From: Limosilactobacillus reuteri
GTDB lineage: Bacteria > Bacillota > Bacilli > Lactobacillales > Lactobacillaceae
DNA length: 64,000 bases
Assembly: GCF_020784725.1 (NCBI RefSeq)
Contig: NZ_JAJGTZ010000039.1
Coordinates: 1-64,000 of the forward strand
Reading direction: 5' to 3'
The notes under the pieces are model-generated. The model was not told the DNA's origin. It made no database searches and saw only the letters and a program-made list of their open reading frames with translations. This document shows positions 46,422 to 55,164 of this stretch, in pieces. Position 1 is the first letter of the stretch, and each line of letters starts with the position of its first letter. A program made the position numbers and the translations under genes.

Positions 46422-47615
46422 TTAATTCTCTCTCTCGTCTTGCAGAGCTTCACCGAGTTGCTTCATTCCTGCCTTGATCTGGTCTTCCTGAGCATTGGAG
46501 TAGTTCAACCGGAAGGCACCAGGCTGTGGTTCACCTGCATAAAATGGGTCACCTGGTACAAAGGCCACGTTATGTTCCAGACATTGCTTAAAAAGCTCAA
46601 CAGTATCTTCTACTCCGGGTACTTCAACCCATAGGAACATTCCGCCTTCCGGATCAGTATATTTAACACCTTGGGGGAAGTATTTCTCTAGCCCCTCTGT
46701 CATTAGTGCTTTGCGTTGCCCATACAGGTCACTAATTTGCTTGACATGTGCATCAAGGTCGTTATGCTTCAGAAATTCTACCACGGCATACTGGGCTAAG
46801 TTATCTGTATGCAAGTCTGCAGACTGTTTCAGTACCGTCAGCTTATTAACAACAGCTTCATCGGCTACCACCCATCCTAAACGGAAACCAGGAGCAAGCG
46901 TCTTGGAGAAAGTCCCCATATAGAAAACATGTCCGGTTTTGTCAAACGACTTAACTGCTGGTACATGCTGCCCCTTAAAACGAATTTCACCATAAGGATT
47001 ATCCTCTAACACATAAACATCATATTTAGCGGCTAGTTCGGCCAGCTTTTCCCGTCGCTTTAGTGCCATGGTTCGGCCAGTTGGATTTTGAAAGTTTGGC
47101 ACGGTGTAAACCAGCTTAGCTTCCGGATGAGCCTTTAATGCTTCTTCTAGGGCATCCATCTTCATCCCCGCTTCATCCATTTCTACCCCCACAAAGTTGG
47201 CACCATATGATTTAAAGACATCAAGAGCACAAAGATAAGTTGGCTGTTCGACCAGTATGGTATCACCAGGATTAACAAAGGCCTTCCCGACTAAGTCAAG
47301 GGCTTGTTCTGAACCTGTCGTCATCAACACATTGTCTAGCTGCCCGGTCACGTTTTCTTTTTCTTTGACACGTTGGAGAACCAATTCACGGAGGGCTGTC
47401 ACCCCTTTAGCGGCTCCATATTGCATTACTTCTTGACCACGTTCAGCAAACACCTGGTCAACAGCTTCTTTCATCGCTTTGACAGGGAAAAGCTCAGGCG
47501 CCGGCAATCCTCCAGCAAAAGAAATAATCTTTGGATCCGCCGCTGCTTTTAAGATTACACCGACTGCATCTGTTCCATCTGCTGGCACGCGTTTGGAAAA
47601 ATTAAACTTGGTCAT
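46422..47615 (-). CDS. PLP-dependent aminotransferase (LysN/ARO8-like)
   Basis: 397 aa fold-type I aminotransferase. FAGGLPAPELFP, GSEQALDLV, PNFQNPTG, DNPYGEIRF and Schiff-base Lys in MGTFSKTLAPGFRLGW are all present. This subclass acts on aromatic, branched-chain or 2-aminoadipate substrates. Last gene of the T-box cluster; base composition is visibly GC-richer than in flanking genes. Start at 47615 follows GAGGAG. Confidence 0.88.
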   Translation of the reverse strand: MTKFNFSKRVPADGTDAVGVILKAAADPKIISFAGGLPAPELFPVKAMKEAVDQVFAERGQEVMQYGAAKGVTALRELVLQRVKEKENVTGQLDNVLMTTGSEQALDLVGKAFVNPGDTILVEQPTYLCALDVFKSYGANFVGVEMDEAGMKMDALEEALKAHPEAKLVYTVPNFQNPTGRTMALKRREKLAELAAKYDVYVLEDNPYGEIRFKGQHVPAVKSFDKTGHVFYMGTFSKTLAPGFRLGWVVADEAVVNKLTVLKQSADLHTDNLAQYAVVEFLKHNDLDAHVKQISDLYGQRKALMTEGLEKYFPQGVKYTDPEGGMFLWVEVPGVEDTVELFKQCLEHNVAFVPGDPFYAGEPQPGAFRLNYSNAQEDQIKAGMKQLGEALQDEREN

Positions 47616-47663
47616 TGTCGTCACTCCTCGTAATAGATGTCACATGGCATTAACGTTATCAAT

Positions 47664-48614
47664 CTATTCTGCCTGAGCTAGCTGGTTTGCTCGCTCTTCT
47701 TCTTTTTTCAATCGTTCTTTGATGTATGTTGCGGATGTTGCTAGTTTTGCTTCTTCTTCCGGCGTCAAGTCCAGATGCAGCTGCTCCACTACCCCGTCAC
47801 GGCCAACGACAGCTGGATATGAAAGGTACGTGCCGTATTCTTCACGATAATTAGAAACTGGCATTTCAGTTCGCGCATCATTCAATAATGCGTTGGTTAA
47901 CCGGACTGCTGCCGTGGCAACACCATAATTAGTGTATTTCTTCCCTTGATATACGAGGTAGCCTCCTTGACGAGCACGTTCTTCTAGCTCAGAAAGCTTT
48001 AATCCCCGTTCTTTTGCTAGTTCAGTGACCGGATTCCCCAGGACGCGGACTGTCGACCATGCCGTAAATTGCGAATTGCCATGTTCCCCAAGATTAAAAC
48101 CAACAACAGAGCGTGAATCAACTTTCAACGCTTCACCAACCCGGGCCCGCATCCGTGCAGAGTCGAGTAAGGTCCCCGTCCCCATCACGTGTTCTTTTGG
48201 TAATCCCGTTAATTTTTGGTACATTGAGGTAATCACATCACAAGGGTTAGTAACATCAACTAACTTACCGTGAAATCCATTGTCTACTAACATCTTCGCT
48301 ACCAAGGGCACTTGGGTCCGCGTAAACTTAAATTCAGCAAAGCGATCATGATCTGGCGTATCAACCAACTTTGATTTCCCTAGGGCTGACACGACCACAT
48401 CACAATCACGCAATTGGCTTTCATCATTAACAGTCAGGTTAGTATGGTAAGGCAAATTGGCCATTGCATCTCGTAAGTCCAAAGCATCCGCTTGCACCTT
48501 AGCTTCATTAGTATCAAATAATGCGAGGTCATCGACAAAGCCACCAGCAACTAAATAGTGCGCTACCGTTGCCCCAACGTGACCCATTCCGACTACTGCT
48601 ACTTTTCTCGTCAT
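47664..48614 (-). CDS. L-2-hydroxyisocaproate dehydrogenase-like (LDH family)
   Basis: 316 aa. Nucleotide loop VVGMGHVGATVAHYL, catalytic HGNSQFTAWS and the HicDH-like stretch GTGTLLDSARMRARVGEAL, then LSYPAVVGRDGV. It closely follows the known L-HicDH of Weissella/Lactobacillus confusus as I remember it. It reduces branched-chain or aromatic 2-oxo acids with NADH, regenerating NAD+. It fits directly behind the aminotransferase step. Confidence 0.88.
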   Translation of the reverse strand: MTRKVAVVGMGHVGATVAHYLVAGGFVDDLALFDTNEAKVQADALDLRDAMANLPYHTNLTVNDESQLRDCDVVVSALGKSKLVDTPDHDRFAEFKFTRTQVPLVAKMLVDNGFHGKLVDVTNPCDVITSMYQKLTGLPKEHVMGTGTLLDSARMRARVGEALKVDSRSVVGFNLGEHGNSQFTAWSTVRVLGNPVTELAKERGLKLSELEERARQGGYLVYQGKKYTNYGVATAAVRLTNALLNDARTEMPVSNYREEYGTYLSYPAVVGRDGVVEQLHLDLTPEEEAKLATSATYIKERLKKEEERANQLAQAE

Positions 48615-48664
48615 AATAAAACTCCCTTTCTCTTTTATTGCACAACTATGTAAAATAATTAATT

Positions 48665-49477
48665 CTAGTCGGTCACGTCCACACTCACAGTGCCGAAGCC
48701 ATTATCAAATTTGGCTTCCCACTTGCCGGCAGTTAAATGTGGTGGTAAGAGGAAAGTACCTGATGATACTAGCTGCCCTGCGCGGAATGTCTTCCCTTGT
48801 TCTTCAAGCTTTCTGACTAGCCATTGCAATGACTTTAATGGGTTGCCAAGCACTTCACTTGACGCCCCACTATCCACTTCTTTGCCATCGTGGTAAAGGG
48901 TGACGTTTACATTTGCTGCATCATCAACGGTCTTAAACACCTCATCGGTTGGTCGTTCTTGACCATATACTACATACCCACCAACAGCACAATCACTCAT
49001 GACACTGAATTTATTTAGATCTGGGAACCAGTCAGCAAAACGACTATCAGGTACTTCCAGCGTGCCGCAGACAGTAGTCTTATGTAATAAATCTTCCATC
49101 GAGTCACTGGCGTGCAAGTCAGTTTTAGCACGGAAGCCGAGTTCAACTTCCACTAACGGAGCCATCGTTTGTTCTTTGAGAGAGAGAACGGCAGGTGATG
49201 GTAAGAAGTGGGCATCAACTTGTTGTCCATAGAGCGGACTATCAGAATCAAACATGTCCTGGGTTTTCTTACTAGTTAAGGAAACTTTATACCCGCCAGT
49301 TGGGAGTCCCTTTAATTCAACGAAACGATCTTGAAGGGCATAAGCTGTATTATCATCGCTAACGACCTCTGCCCATTCATCCATTACCAGTGGTTTCTTG
49401 CTTTGATAAGCTTGGAAAAGTTCTTGAGCAAAAGCTTCTTGTTCTTCATTTAAGGTAACGTTTTTATTTGCAGTCAT
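48665..49477 (-). CDS. MhpD/fumarylacetoacetase-fold hydratase or decarboxylase
   Basis: 270 aa. GYKVSLTSKKTQDMFDSDSP, then MAPLVEVELGF (metal Glu pair) and later LGNPLKSLQWLV, LVSSGTF, the pattern of 2-oxopent-4-enoate hydratase and 4-oxalocrotonate decarboxylase. The substrate in this cluster is unclear; an unsaturated or enol form of a 2-oxo acid is one option. First full gene after the T-box and the 25-aa ORF. AAGGAGG ribosome site. Confidence 0.83.
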   Translation of the reverse strand: MTANKNVTLNEEQEAFAQELFQAYQSKKPLVMDEWAEVVSDDNTAYALQDRFVELKGLPTGGYKVSLTSKKTQDMFDSDSPLYGQQVDAHFLPSPAVLSLKEQTMAPLVEVELGFRAKTDLHASDSMEDLLHKTTVCGTLEVPDSRFADWFPDLNKFSVMSDCAVGGYVVYGQERPTDEVFKTVDDAANVNVTLYHDGKEVDSGASSEVLGNPLKSLQWLVRKLEEQGKTFRAGQLVSSGTFLLPPHLTAGKWEAKFDNGFGTVSVDVTD

Positions 49478-49494
49478 AATAATATCCTCCTTAG

Positions 49495-49543
49495 GACCTG
49501 ACCGCTGTTACCAAATTAATTATCGGTCTAAGCCGGTCAGGTC
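49495..49543 (-). promoter_or_regulatory. Hairpin linking the 25-aa ORF to the hydratase ribosome site
   Basis: On the minus strand GACCTGACCG (49534-49543), inside the last codons of the small ORF, pairs perfectly with CGGTCAGGTC (49495-49504), which ends 4 nt before AAGGAGG. Ribosomes on the small ORF would open it, a layout suited to translational coupling. Confidence 0.5.
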
Positions 49544-49597
49544 ATGTTCTAATTTTTCTTTAATGTTAATAATGTCTGAAATATCACTGTCTGCCAT
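49520..49597 (-). CDS. 25-aa leader ORF
   Basis: Frame starts MADSDISDIINI and ends HDLTGLDR; the ribosome site AAAGGTGGTGG lies 5-10 nt before its ATG. It follows the T-box and precedes the hydratase. Acidic, no membrane helix. No known family. Confidence 0.6.
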   Translation of the reverse strand: MADSDISDIINIKEKLEHDLTGLDR

Positions 49598-49941
49598 GAC
49601 CACCACCACCTTTAAATATGTCTAATAAAAAACGCCCTCCTAGCTCTATTAAGAACTAAAAGGACGTCTATCAACGTGGTACCACCTTTATTTACAACAC
49701 AAGGGTTGCCTCAATCAACTGCCCACAATGGCAATTAATCGGCAAGATAATGGCTGCTACCAGTATGTTCTACTATTATTTCGGCATACAACTCGCGAGG
49801 GATTTGTCACAACTACCTCCTACCGGTTTCCACCAACCACCGGCTCTCTTAATTCAGCAGAATTGACGATTCTCGGTCAACGTTTTTTAATCTCTCTTAA
49901 TTGATTATTAGTAGAATATCACGTGAAAATGAGAAAAACAA
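49598..49941 (-). promoter_or_regulatory. T-box leader of the keto-acid cluster
   Basis: Minus strand: TTGTTT (49936-49941), 17 nt, TATTCT (49913-49918); AAGAGAG and GGTTGGTGGAAACC in stem I; T-box AAGGTGGTACCACG (49675-49688); terminator at about 49629-49665 with six U. The specifier is not clear: in GACAAATCCC either AAT or ATC could be read and neither is followed by a purine. Confidence 0.83.
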
Positions 49942-50012
49942 GAGTTAAATTAGAAAATCATTAAAAACAACATTGCCATGGATCATTATTCGCAAAATAT
50001 GCACAGTATCAA

Positions 50013-50879
50013 CTAATTTGACTCTTCCCACAAGAATTTAATCAATTCACGGTTTACTTGACTGTTATTGTGGAGCTTACTGTGCTGGGCATTCTTTCCA
50101 TGAATTTCAACTTCGCGATATGATTTTGCACGATCACTGACTAAATACTTTAATGATTTAGCAGAATTTACCGGTACATCTTCGTCCGAGTGACTACCAC
50201 CCCCAACATCCCCATAAATATTTAACACGGCTGTATTTTTCGGAAAGATCTGCCGTAAACCAAGTAATTCGTGGTAGGCAGAGTCCATTTTCTCTGGTTC
50301 GCCAGTCTTTGGATTTATCTTAGCATTTTGCGTCTCACTTTGCCCTACCAGTCCATTATAGTGTCCAGCAATCGCTACTAAGTGGGCTACTTGCGGAAGG
50401 CTTTTATCATTTACATTGTCATTAATATAATTGATAATTTCCAAGTTTCCCATTGAATGGCCCACAAGGTTAATTTGCTTATAATGGTGTTGTTTTTCTA
50501 AAGCTAGTACCACATTTTTTACATATTCACCACCATGATGATAACCTTGCGTGTAATTATCTCGATATGCACTTAATTTATTATCTTCAAGGTTGACTTC
50601 CACAATAGGATTAACGGCATTTGCGGGAATTGGGCGGTTAAAAGTTACTTTCCCTTTTTTGTCAACATTCGCCCGCACAATTGTCTTGGTTACACCGGCA
50701 TCACGGGCCGCATTAGCCATTTTTTCTTCGGCATGAGAACTGCTCCCCCAACCATGAACAAAAATCGTCGGTGTTGACGACTGAACATAATGGGTTACCG
50801 CATGGACTTTATAGTTTCCTCCCAACAAACTAGCAACAATGATAATCAGGGCAAGTAATAATTGATAATATTTTTTCAT
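50013..50879 (-). CDS. Secreted DUF915-type alpha/beta hydrolase
   Basis: 288 aa. Signal peptide YYQLLLALIIIVASLLGGNY; PTIFVHGWGSSSHAEEKM oxyanion loop; nucleophile Ser in NLVGHSMGNLE; catalytic His near HSKLHNNSQV. Substrate unknown, acts outside or at the surface. Its ATG abuts the stop of a remnant gene (TAGATG), whose end supplies the AGGGAG ribosome site. Confidence 0.85.
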   Translation of the reverse strand: MKKYYQLLLALIIIVASLLGGNYKVHAVTHYVQSSTPTIFVHGWGSSSHAEEKMANAARDAGVTKTIVRANVDKKGKVTFNRPIPANAVNPIVEVNLEDNKLSAYRDNYTQGYHHGGEYVKNVVLALEKQHHYKQINLVGHSMGNLEIINYINDNVNDKSLPQVAHLVAIAGHYNGLVGQSETQNAKINPKTGEPEKMDSAYHELLGLRQIFPKNTAVLNIYGDVGGGSHSDEDVPVNSAKSLKYLVSDRAKSYREVEIHGKNAQHSKLHNNSQVNRELIKFLWEESN

Positions 50880-51077
50880 CTATTTCTCCCTTACAAAAGC
50901 TTCATCAAAGAATTGTCTGATCTTATTAAATGGTATTTTATCAACCCGATCATAAAGATCAATATGTTCACAATCATCTACAACATACATCTCTTTAGGT
51001 TCTTTTGCTAACTTATAAGCTCGTTCAGAGAAAGCACGTGAATGAGCATGATCTCCAAAAATAATGGCGTAATGTAT
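50880..51077 (-). pseudogene. C-terminal remnant of an alpha/beta hydrolase
   Basis: Minus frame reads IHYAIIFGDHAHSRAFSER through KEPKEMYVVDDCEHIDLYD to IRQFFDEAFVREK-stop, the last third of a dienelactone-hydrolase-like protein including the catalytic Asp-like (GDHAHS) and His (CEHIDLYD) parts. No start is seen and the N-terminal two thirds are gone; the upstream side runs into the acetyltransferase gene. Confidence 0.7.
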
Positions 51078-51089
51078 CCAAATGACATA

Positions 51090-51620
51090 TTATTCGCCTC
51101 CGATTTTCTTAATCACTTTAGCAGGAACGCCTGCAACAACAGTATTAGCAGGAACATCTTTACTAACAACTGCTCCCGCTGCAACAACCGCATTTTCACC
51201 AACTGTAACACCTGGTAAGATTGTAGCATTTGCGCCAAGCCACGCGTTTTGCTTAATAAGAACTGATTTTAACTCGACCCCATGCCGCTTTTTCGGTTCA
51301 AGGGGATGATTTACCGAAATAATTGTTACATTGGGTCCGACTAAAACCTTATCTTCTAATTCAATTCCGCCGAGATCAGTAAACATCGCACCACTGTTAA
51401 TAAATACTTGTTTCCCAATTTTCAGGTTAGCTCCGTAATCACTACGGATCGGCAAACGAATTTCAACCGAGGCATCTATTTTTTGACCAGTTACATCATT
51501 AAGGACATGGCGAATTTCTCTTTGCGATGCTGGCCGACTATTCAATTGTTGAAGCAAGTCTTGATTTTTTAAAGCCGTGGCCGTGATTGTCGCAAGTTCT
51601 TCTTTTTGAATCTCTTTCAT
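51090..51620 (-). CDS. Hexapeptide-repeat O-acetyltransferase (maltose/galactoside type)
   Basis: 176 aa left-handed beta-helix acetyltransferase: [37 protein letters not shown] with catalytic His in SVNHPLEP, and [20 protein letters not shown]. It acetylates sugars. Start at 51620 (MKEIQKEE) has better spacing to AGAGGG than the ATG two codons earlier. Divergent to a LysR gene. Confidence 0.88.
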   Translation of the reverse strand: MKEIQKEELATITATALKNQDLLQQLNSRPASQREIRHVLNDVTGQKIDASVEIRLPIRSDYGANLKIGKQVFINSGAMFTDLGGIELEDKVLVGPNVTIISVNHPLEPKKRHGVELKSVLIKQNAWLGANATILPGVTVGENAVVAAGAVVSKDVPANTVVAGVPAKVIKKIGGE

Positions 51621-51736
51621 TTCCATCCCTCTTTTGCTTGAAATTATTGTTTATATCTTATCGAGTTTTTATAATAATGTTAAATACTTATATTTAATGG
51701 CATACTATAGTTAAAAAGCATATCGGAGTGATCAAA

Positions 51737-52606
51737 ATGGAAGTCCGTGTACTGAGATATTTTATTGAAGTAGTTCAAGAAAGAAACATTTCAAATGCCG
51801 CTAAAAGATTACATATTTCTCAACCGACACTATCACGACAATTAATGGATCTTGAAAAGGAACTTGGGATTACTTTATTTGAACGAGGACACCGCCAAAT
51901 CAAACTTACCCAAGAAGGCTATTATTTATATGAACGGGCACAAGAGATTACTGGCCTCGTTGACAAAACTGAAACCGACCTGCAATCACAAAATGTCATT
52001 AGCGGAACATTAGATATTGGTGCAGGAGAAAGTGCAGCTATTCAGCCAGCAATGACAGTAATTGGTGATATTATCAAAAAGTATCCAGATATTAAGATTA
52101 ACTTAGTAAGTGGTGATAGCGATCAAATCTATCAGCGCTTAAATAACGGTACCTTGGATTTTGGAATCGTTATGGGGCCAGAAAAGCTCCTAGATTATCA
52201 TTCAATTAGGTTACCCCAAAAGAATACATGGGGAATTTTAATGCTAAAAGACCACCCGCTTGCAAAAAGAGCACAAATTACTCCGGAAGATTTAAAAGGC
52301 GTCCCTATTATTACGTCAGCCCAATCTAAAGAGCAGGATGTATTTCGGGTATGGGCTGGTTCATTGATTGATCAGTACAACTTTATTGGTCAGTACAATT
52401 TAATTTTTAATGCTCGTTTATTAGTGGAAACTGGGGCCTGTCTTGCGCTAACCTATAAAAATTTGGTCAATATTACTGGAACTAATCTTATCTTCCATCC
52501 TTTAACACCTACTATTACAGATCAAAATAATCTCATTTGGAATAAAAACCGGCAATTATCTAACGTTGCGCAGGTTTTCTTGAACCACTTAAAGGAAGTG
52601 CAATGA
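51737..52606 (+). CDS. LysR-family transcriptional regulator
   Basis: 289 aa. HTH NISNAAKRLHISQPTLSRQL with LFERGHRQIKLTQEG; effector domain with GTLDIGAGES and LDFGIVMGP, the CynR/YwqM-like type. ATG 51737 follows GGAGTG. Divergent to the acetyltransferase. Confidence 0.88.
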   Translation: MEVRVLRYFIEVVQERNISNAAKRLHISQPTLSRQLMDLEKELGITLFERGHRQIKLTQEGYYLYERAQEITGLVDKTETDLQSQNVISGTLDIGAGESAAIQPAMTVIGDIIKKYPDIKINLVSGDSDQIYQRLNNGTLDFGIVMGPEKLLDYHSIRLPQKNTWGILMLKDHPLAKRAQITPEDLKGVPIITSAQSKEQDVFRVWAGSLIDQYNFIGQYNLIFNARLLVETGACLALTYKNLVNITGTNLIFHPLTPTITDQNNLIWNKNRQLSNVAQVFLNHLKEVQ

Positions 52607-52622
52607 GTTTTACTATTACAAA

Positions 52623-52662
52623 AAGCGCTGAACAACTGGATTTCCCAGCTTCAGCGCTTCTC
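52623..52662. terminator. Bidirectional terminator between LysR and flavodoxin genes
   Basis: AAGCGCTGAA / TTCAGCGCTT, 10 perfect pairs. Confidence 0.75.
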
Positions 52663-52663
52663 T

Positions 52664-53149
52664 TTATTTAAAATTAAGTGAGTCAATCCAGCCGTCAATT
52701 TGGCGTGGGTCATTTAAAATTGCCCCTTGATTAATCTTAGTATCATAACCATTTTCATTAACCGTTCGTTCAACATAGCTTTGTGAGCGATCATAGTTTG
52801 TTCCACCAGAAGTAGCAAATAAGGCTAAATTCTTCCCGTTTAAATCAAGATGATCAATCACCGTACTAATCATCCGTGGCGGAATTGCCCACCAAATTGG
52901 ATGACCAATAACAATATTATCGTAGTTAGCAAGATCAGGTAAATCATCCTTAACGTCAACTCGACTATTGTGTTCATGCTGTTCAACCGTTGTCCGGCTC
53001 TTCTCATCATGCCAATTAAGATCAGCAGCAGTATATGGTTGTGCAGGATGAATTTCTGCAATATCTGCATTTAATTTTTGAGCAATCTGTTCTGCAATCA
53101 TCTTAGTAGTATTAGTTGCAGAGTAGTATAAAACAAGGGTCTTTGCCAT
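52664..53149 (-). CDS. Flavodoxin-family protein
   Basis: 161 aa. FMN phosphate loop YYSATNTTKMIAEQIA, VIGHPIWWAIPPRMI and FATSGGTNYDRS are those of the flavodoxin-like reductases of lactobacilli. It carries electrons or reduces quinones. Start follows AAGGAGG. Downstream of an aldo-keto reductase on the same strand. Confidence 0.88.
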   Translation of the reverse strand: MAKTLVLYYSATNTTKMIAEQIAQKLNADIAEIHPAQPYTAADLNWHDEKSRTTVEQHEHNSRVDVKDDLPDLANYDNIVIGHPIWWAIPPRMISTVIDHLDLNGKNLALFATSGGTNYDRSQSYVERTVNENGYDTKINQGAILNDPRQIDGWIDSLNFK

Positions 53150-53251
53150 CCTTGAGGGCCTCCTTTATATTAAAACTCTATCTAAATTTTAACGTAAAAA
53201 AGTAGCAATAAAAAATACCTATAATCAATTCTTATCTATGCTTTAAATGTA

Positions 53252-54124
53252 TTAATCATTAGCATGGATATCATATGCATTTAATAACATTTCACCAACC
53301 CCGGGTGCATCCGGATCGTGCATTCCCTTGCCTTTATCGAGTGCGCGAATTTGGTCCATTTCTTCATCTGTTAATTCGAAGTCAAAGATATCGAGGTTGC
53401 TCTTAATTCGTGTTTTGTGAACAGATTTAGGAAAGACAACAATTCCTTCTTGATTTTCAAAACGAAGAATTACTTGACCGGCATTCTTACCGTACTTTTC
53501 GGCAATTGCTGTGATTACTGGTTCATGCAGCAAGTCAGCGTTACCTTGTCCAAGAGGTGCCCATGCCTCAAGACGGACATTATCTTTCGCAAGGATTTCC
53601 CGTAATTCCCTTTGTTGGAAGTAAGGATTAAATTCTACTTGGTTTACAGCAGGTGTTACATCAAAACCAGGGACAAACTTGTTCCAGAGCTTTGGTGTCA
53701 TGTTGGAAACACCAATTGAACGGATCTTCCCAGCCTTTTGTGCTTCTTCAACAGCCTTCCATGCTTCATCAACGGCTCCATATGGTTGGTGAAGGAGATA
53801 AAGGTCAATATAATCAAGGTCTAGTTTGTTAAGGGAAGTTTCAATGGCCTTCTTAGCGTCTTCGTACTTGTAGTCTTGAAGCCACATTTTGCTAGTAACC
53901 CAGATTTGATCTCGAGAAATGCCGCTATCCTTAATTGCTTTTCCAACTTCTTGTTCATTCATGTAAGCAGCTGCTGTGTCAATATGACGGTAACCAGCAG
54001 CCAGAGCATCCTTAACCGCATTGTATGTCGTGCCATCAGCTGGGATTTGGAAAGTCCCAAAACCGATTACTGGAATCTCATTGCCATCATTTAATTTGAA
54101 AGTAGGTACATTATATTTAGACAT
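53252..54124 (-). CDS. Aldo-keto reductase
   Basis: 290 aa paralogue of the enzyme at 41473. Tetrad: DTAAAYMNEQEVG (Asp, Tyr), TSKMW (Lys), LLHQPYGA (His); FPKSVHKTRIKSN binds NADPH. Start follows AAAGGAGA. Probably transcribed with flavodoxin. Confidence 0.9.
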   Translation of the reverse strand: MSKYNVPTFKLNDGNEIPVIGFGTFQIPADGTTYNAVKDALAAGYRHIDTAAAYMNEQEVGKAIKDSGISRDQIWVTSKMWLQDYKYEDAKKAIETSLNKLDLDYIDLYLLHQPYGAVDEAWKAVEEAQKAGKIRSIGVSNMTPKLWNKFVPGFDVTPAVNQVEFNPYFQQRELREILAKDNVRLEAWAPLGQGNADLLHEPVITAIAEKYGKNAGQVILRFENQEGIVVFPKSVHKTRIKSNLDIFDFELTDEEMDQIRALDKGKGMHDPDAPGVGEMLLNAYDIHAND

Positions 54125-54263
54125 TATTTTTCGTCTCCTTTGCTTTAATCATTGTCTAAATATTAGCATCAAATTTTCTAAACTAACATTACTTGATTAT
54201 CATATCAGTATACACAAAAAGTATACTAAAAATTTAACTATCGATTATTAAGTAATCATACAG

Positions 54264-55085
54264 TTATGATAATTCATTTCCTAATAATATTCTCAACTCC
54301 GCAATATAATTTTTTCCCTCTACTAATTCAGTTGTTAAATAATTTAAGGGATATGATTCTTCGTAAATAAACTCGCTGTCAGTAGGATAAGACAATAATT
54401 TTTCTAAATTACTAAGATACTCCTCAGTCGACCACATAAAATTGATACACAAATATTTCCCTGATACATCTTTAATTTCTAGCCCTGTTTTCTTCTCTGC
54501 TGGAAAAATAAGTTCTTTAAAAATATTCTGGTAGCAAATATCTTCAAGAGTTTGATAGGGAGTAGCTTTAAAACTAAAGCCATATTCTAGATTGGGCGTT
54601 TGACCTGCTTTCATTAGTAATTGGTCTAATTCCGCAACTTCTTTATCCGGAAGACTTTTTGGTGTAATCTTTTCTTTTGCGGGAATAATAGCAATTTTTT
54701 TGTTAATTTTCTTAACATAAGGCCCCTTTCCTAAGTGATCCTTCATTATTTCAATTGCATCTAATTGTCTTCGTTGAAACTTCGCGAGTTCTAATTTTTG
54801 TTGTTCTTGTTTAATTTGCTCTTGAATTACTTTTTCTTGTTGATTCCAAAAAGTAGTTAAACCTACTATATCATTTTGCAACGTTTCCTTTATCTCTTTC
54901 AAAGACAAATTAGTACTTTGTAAATATTTAATAAGGTTAAATAAAAATATCTGATCTGTTCGGTAATAACGATAATGAGTATGCGGATCAATATAGGCCG
55001 CCTTGATTAAACCTTCTTTATCATATAGTCGTAAGGTTTGGACACTTGTCTGACATAGTTGTGCCATTTGTCCTATCGATAACAT
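54264..55085 (-). CDS. MerR-family regulator with C-terminal effector domain
   Basis: 273 aa. MerR HTH LSIGQMAQLCQTSVQTLRLYDKEG, wing HTHYRYYRTDQ, a long helix (about 80-125, Gln/Lys-rich), and a GyrI-like ligand domain. It faces the arginase-like gene across a promoter with a 19-bp spacer and 8-bp inverted repeat, its probable target. Ribosome site AAGGAGG. Confidence 0.88.
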   Translation of the reverse strand: MLSIGQMAQLCQTSVQTLRLYDKEGLIKAAYIDPHTHYRYYRTDQIFLFNLIKYLQSTNLSLKEIKETLQNDIVGLTTFWNQQEKVIQEQIKQEQQKLELAKFQRRQLDAIEIMKDHLGKGPYVKKINKKIAIIPAKEKITPKSLPDKEVAELDQLLMKAGQTPNLEYGFSFKATPYQTLEDICYQNIFKELIFPAEKKTGLEIKDVSGKYLCINFMWSTEEYLSNLEKLLSYPTDSEFIYEESYPLNYLTTELVEGKNYIAELRILLGNELS

Positions 55086-55101
55086 TTTATTTTCTCCCTC
55101 C

Positions 55102-55132
55102 TTGACTCTATACTTACTATAGAGTTTATGAT
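55102..55132 (+). promoter_or_regulatory. MerR-type promoter with 19-bp spacer and operator
   Basis: TTGACT (55102-55107), 19 nt, TATGAT (55127-55132). The spacer holds ACTCTATA (55105-55112) / TATAGAGT (55118-55125), a perfect dyad. Long spacer plus dyad is the mark of MerR-activated promoters. Confidence 0.82.
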
Positions 55133-55164
55133 GAAGTCAATAAAAAGGAAAGGATGTCAAAATT

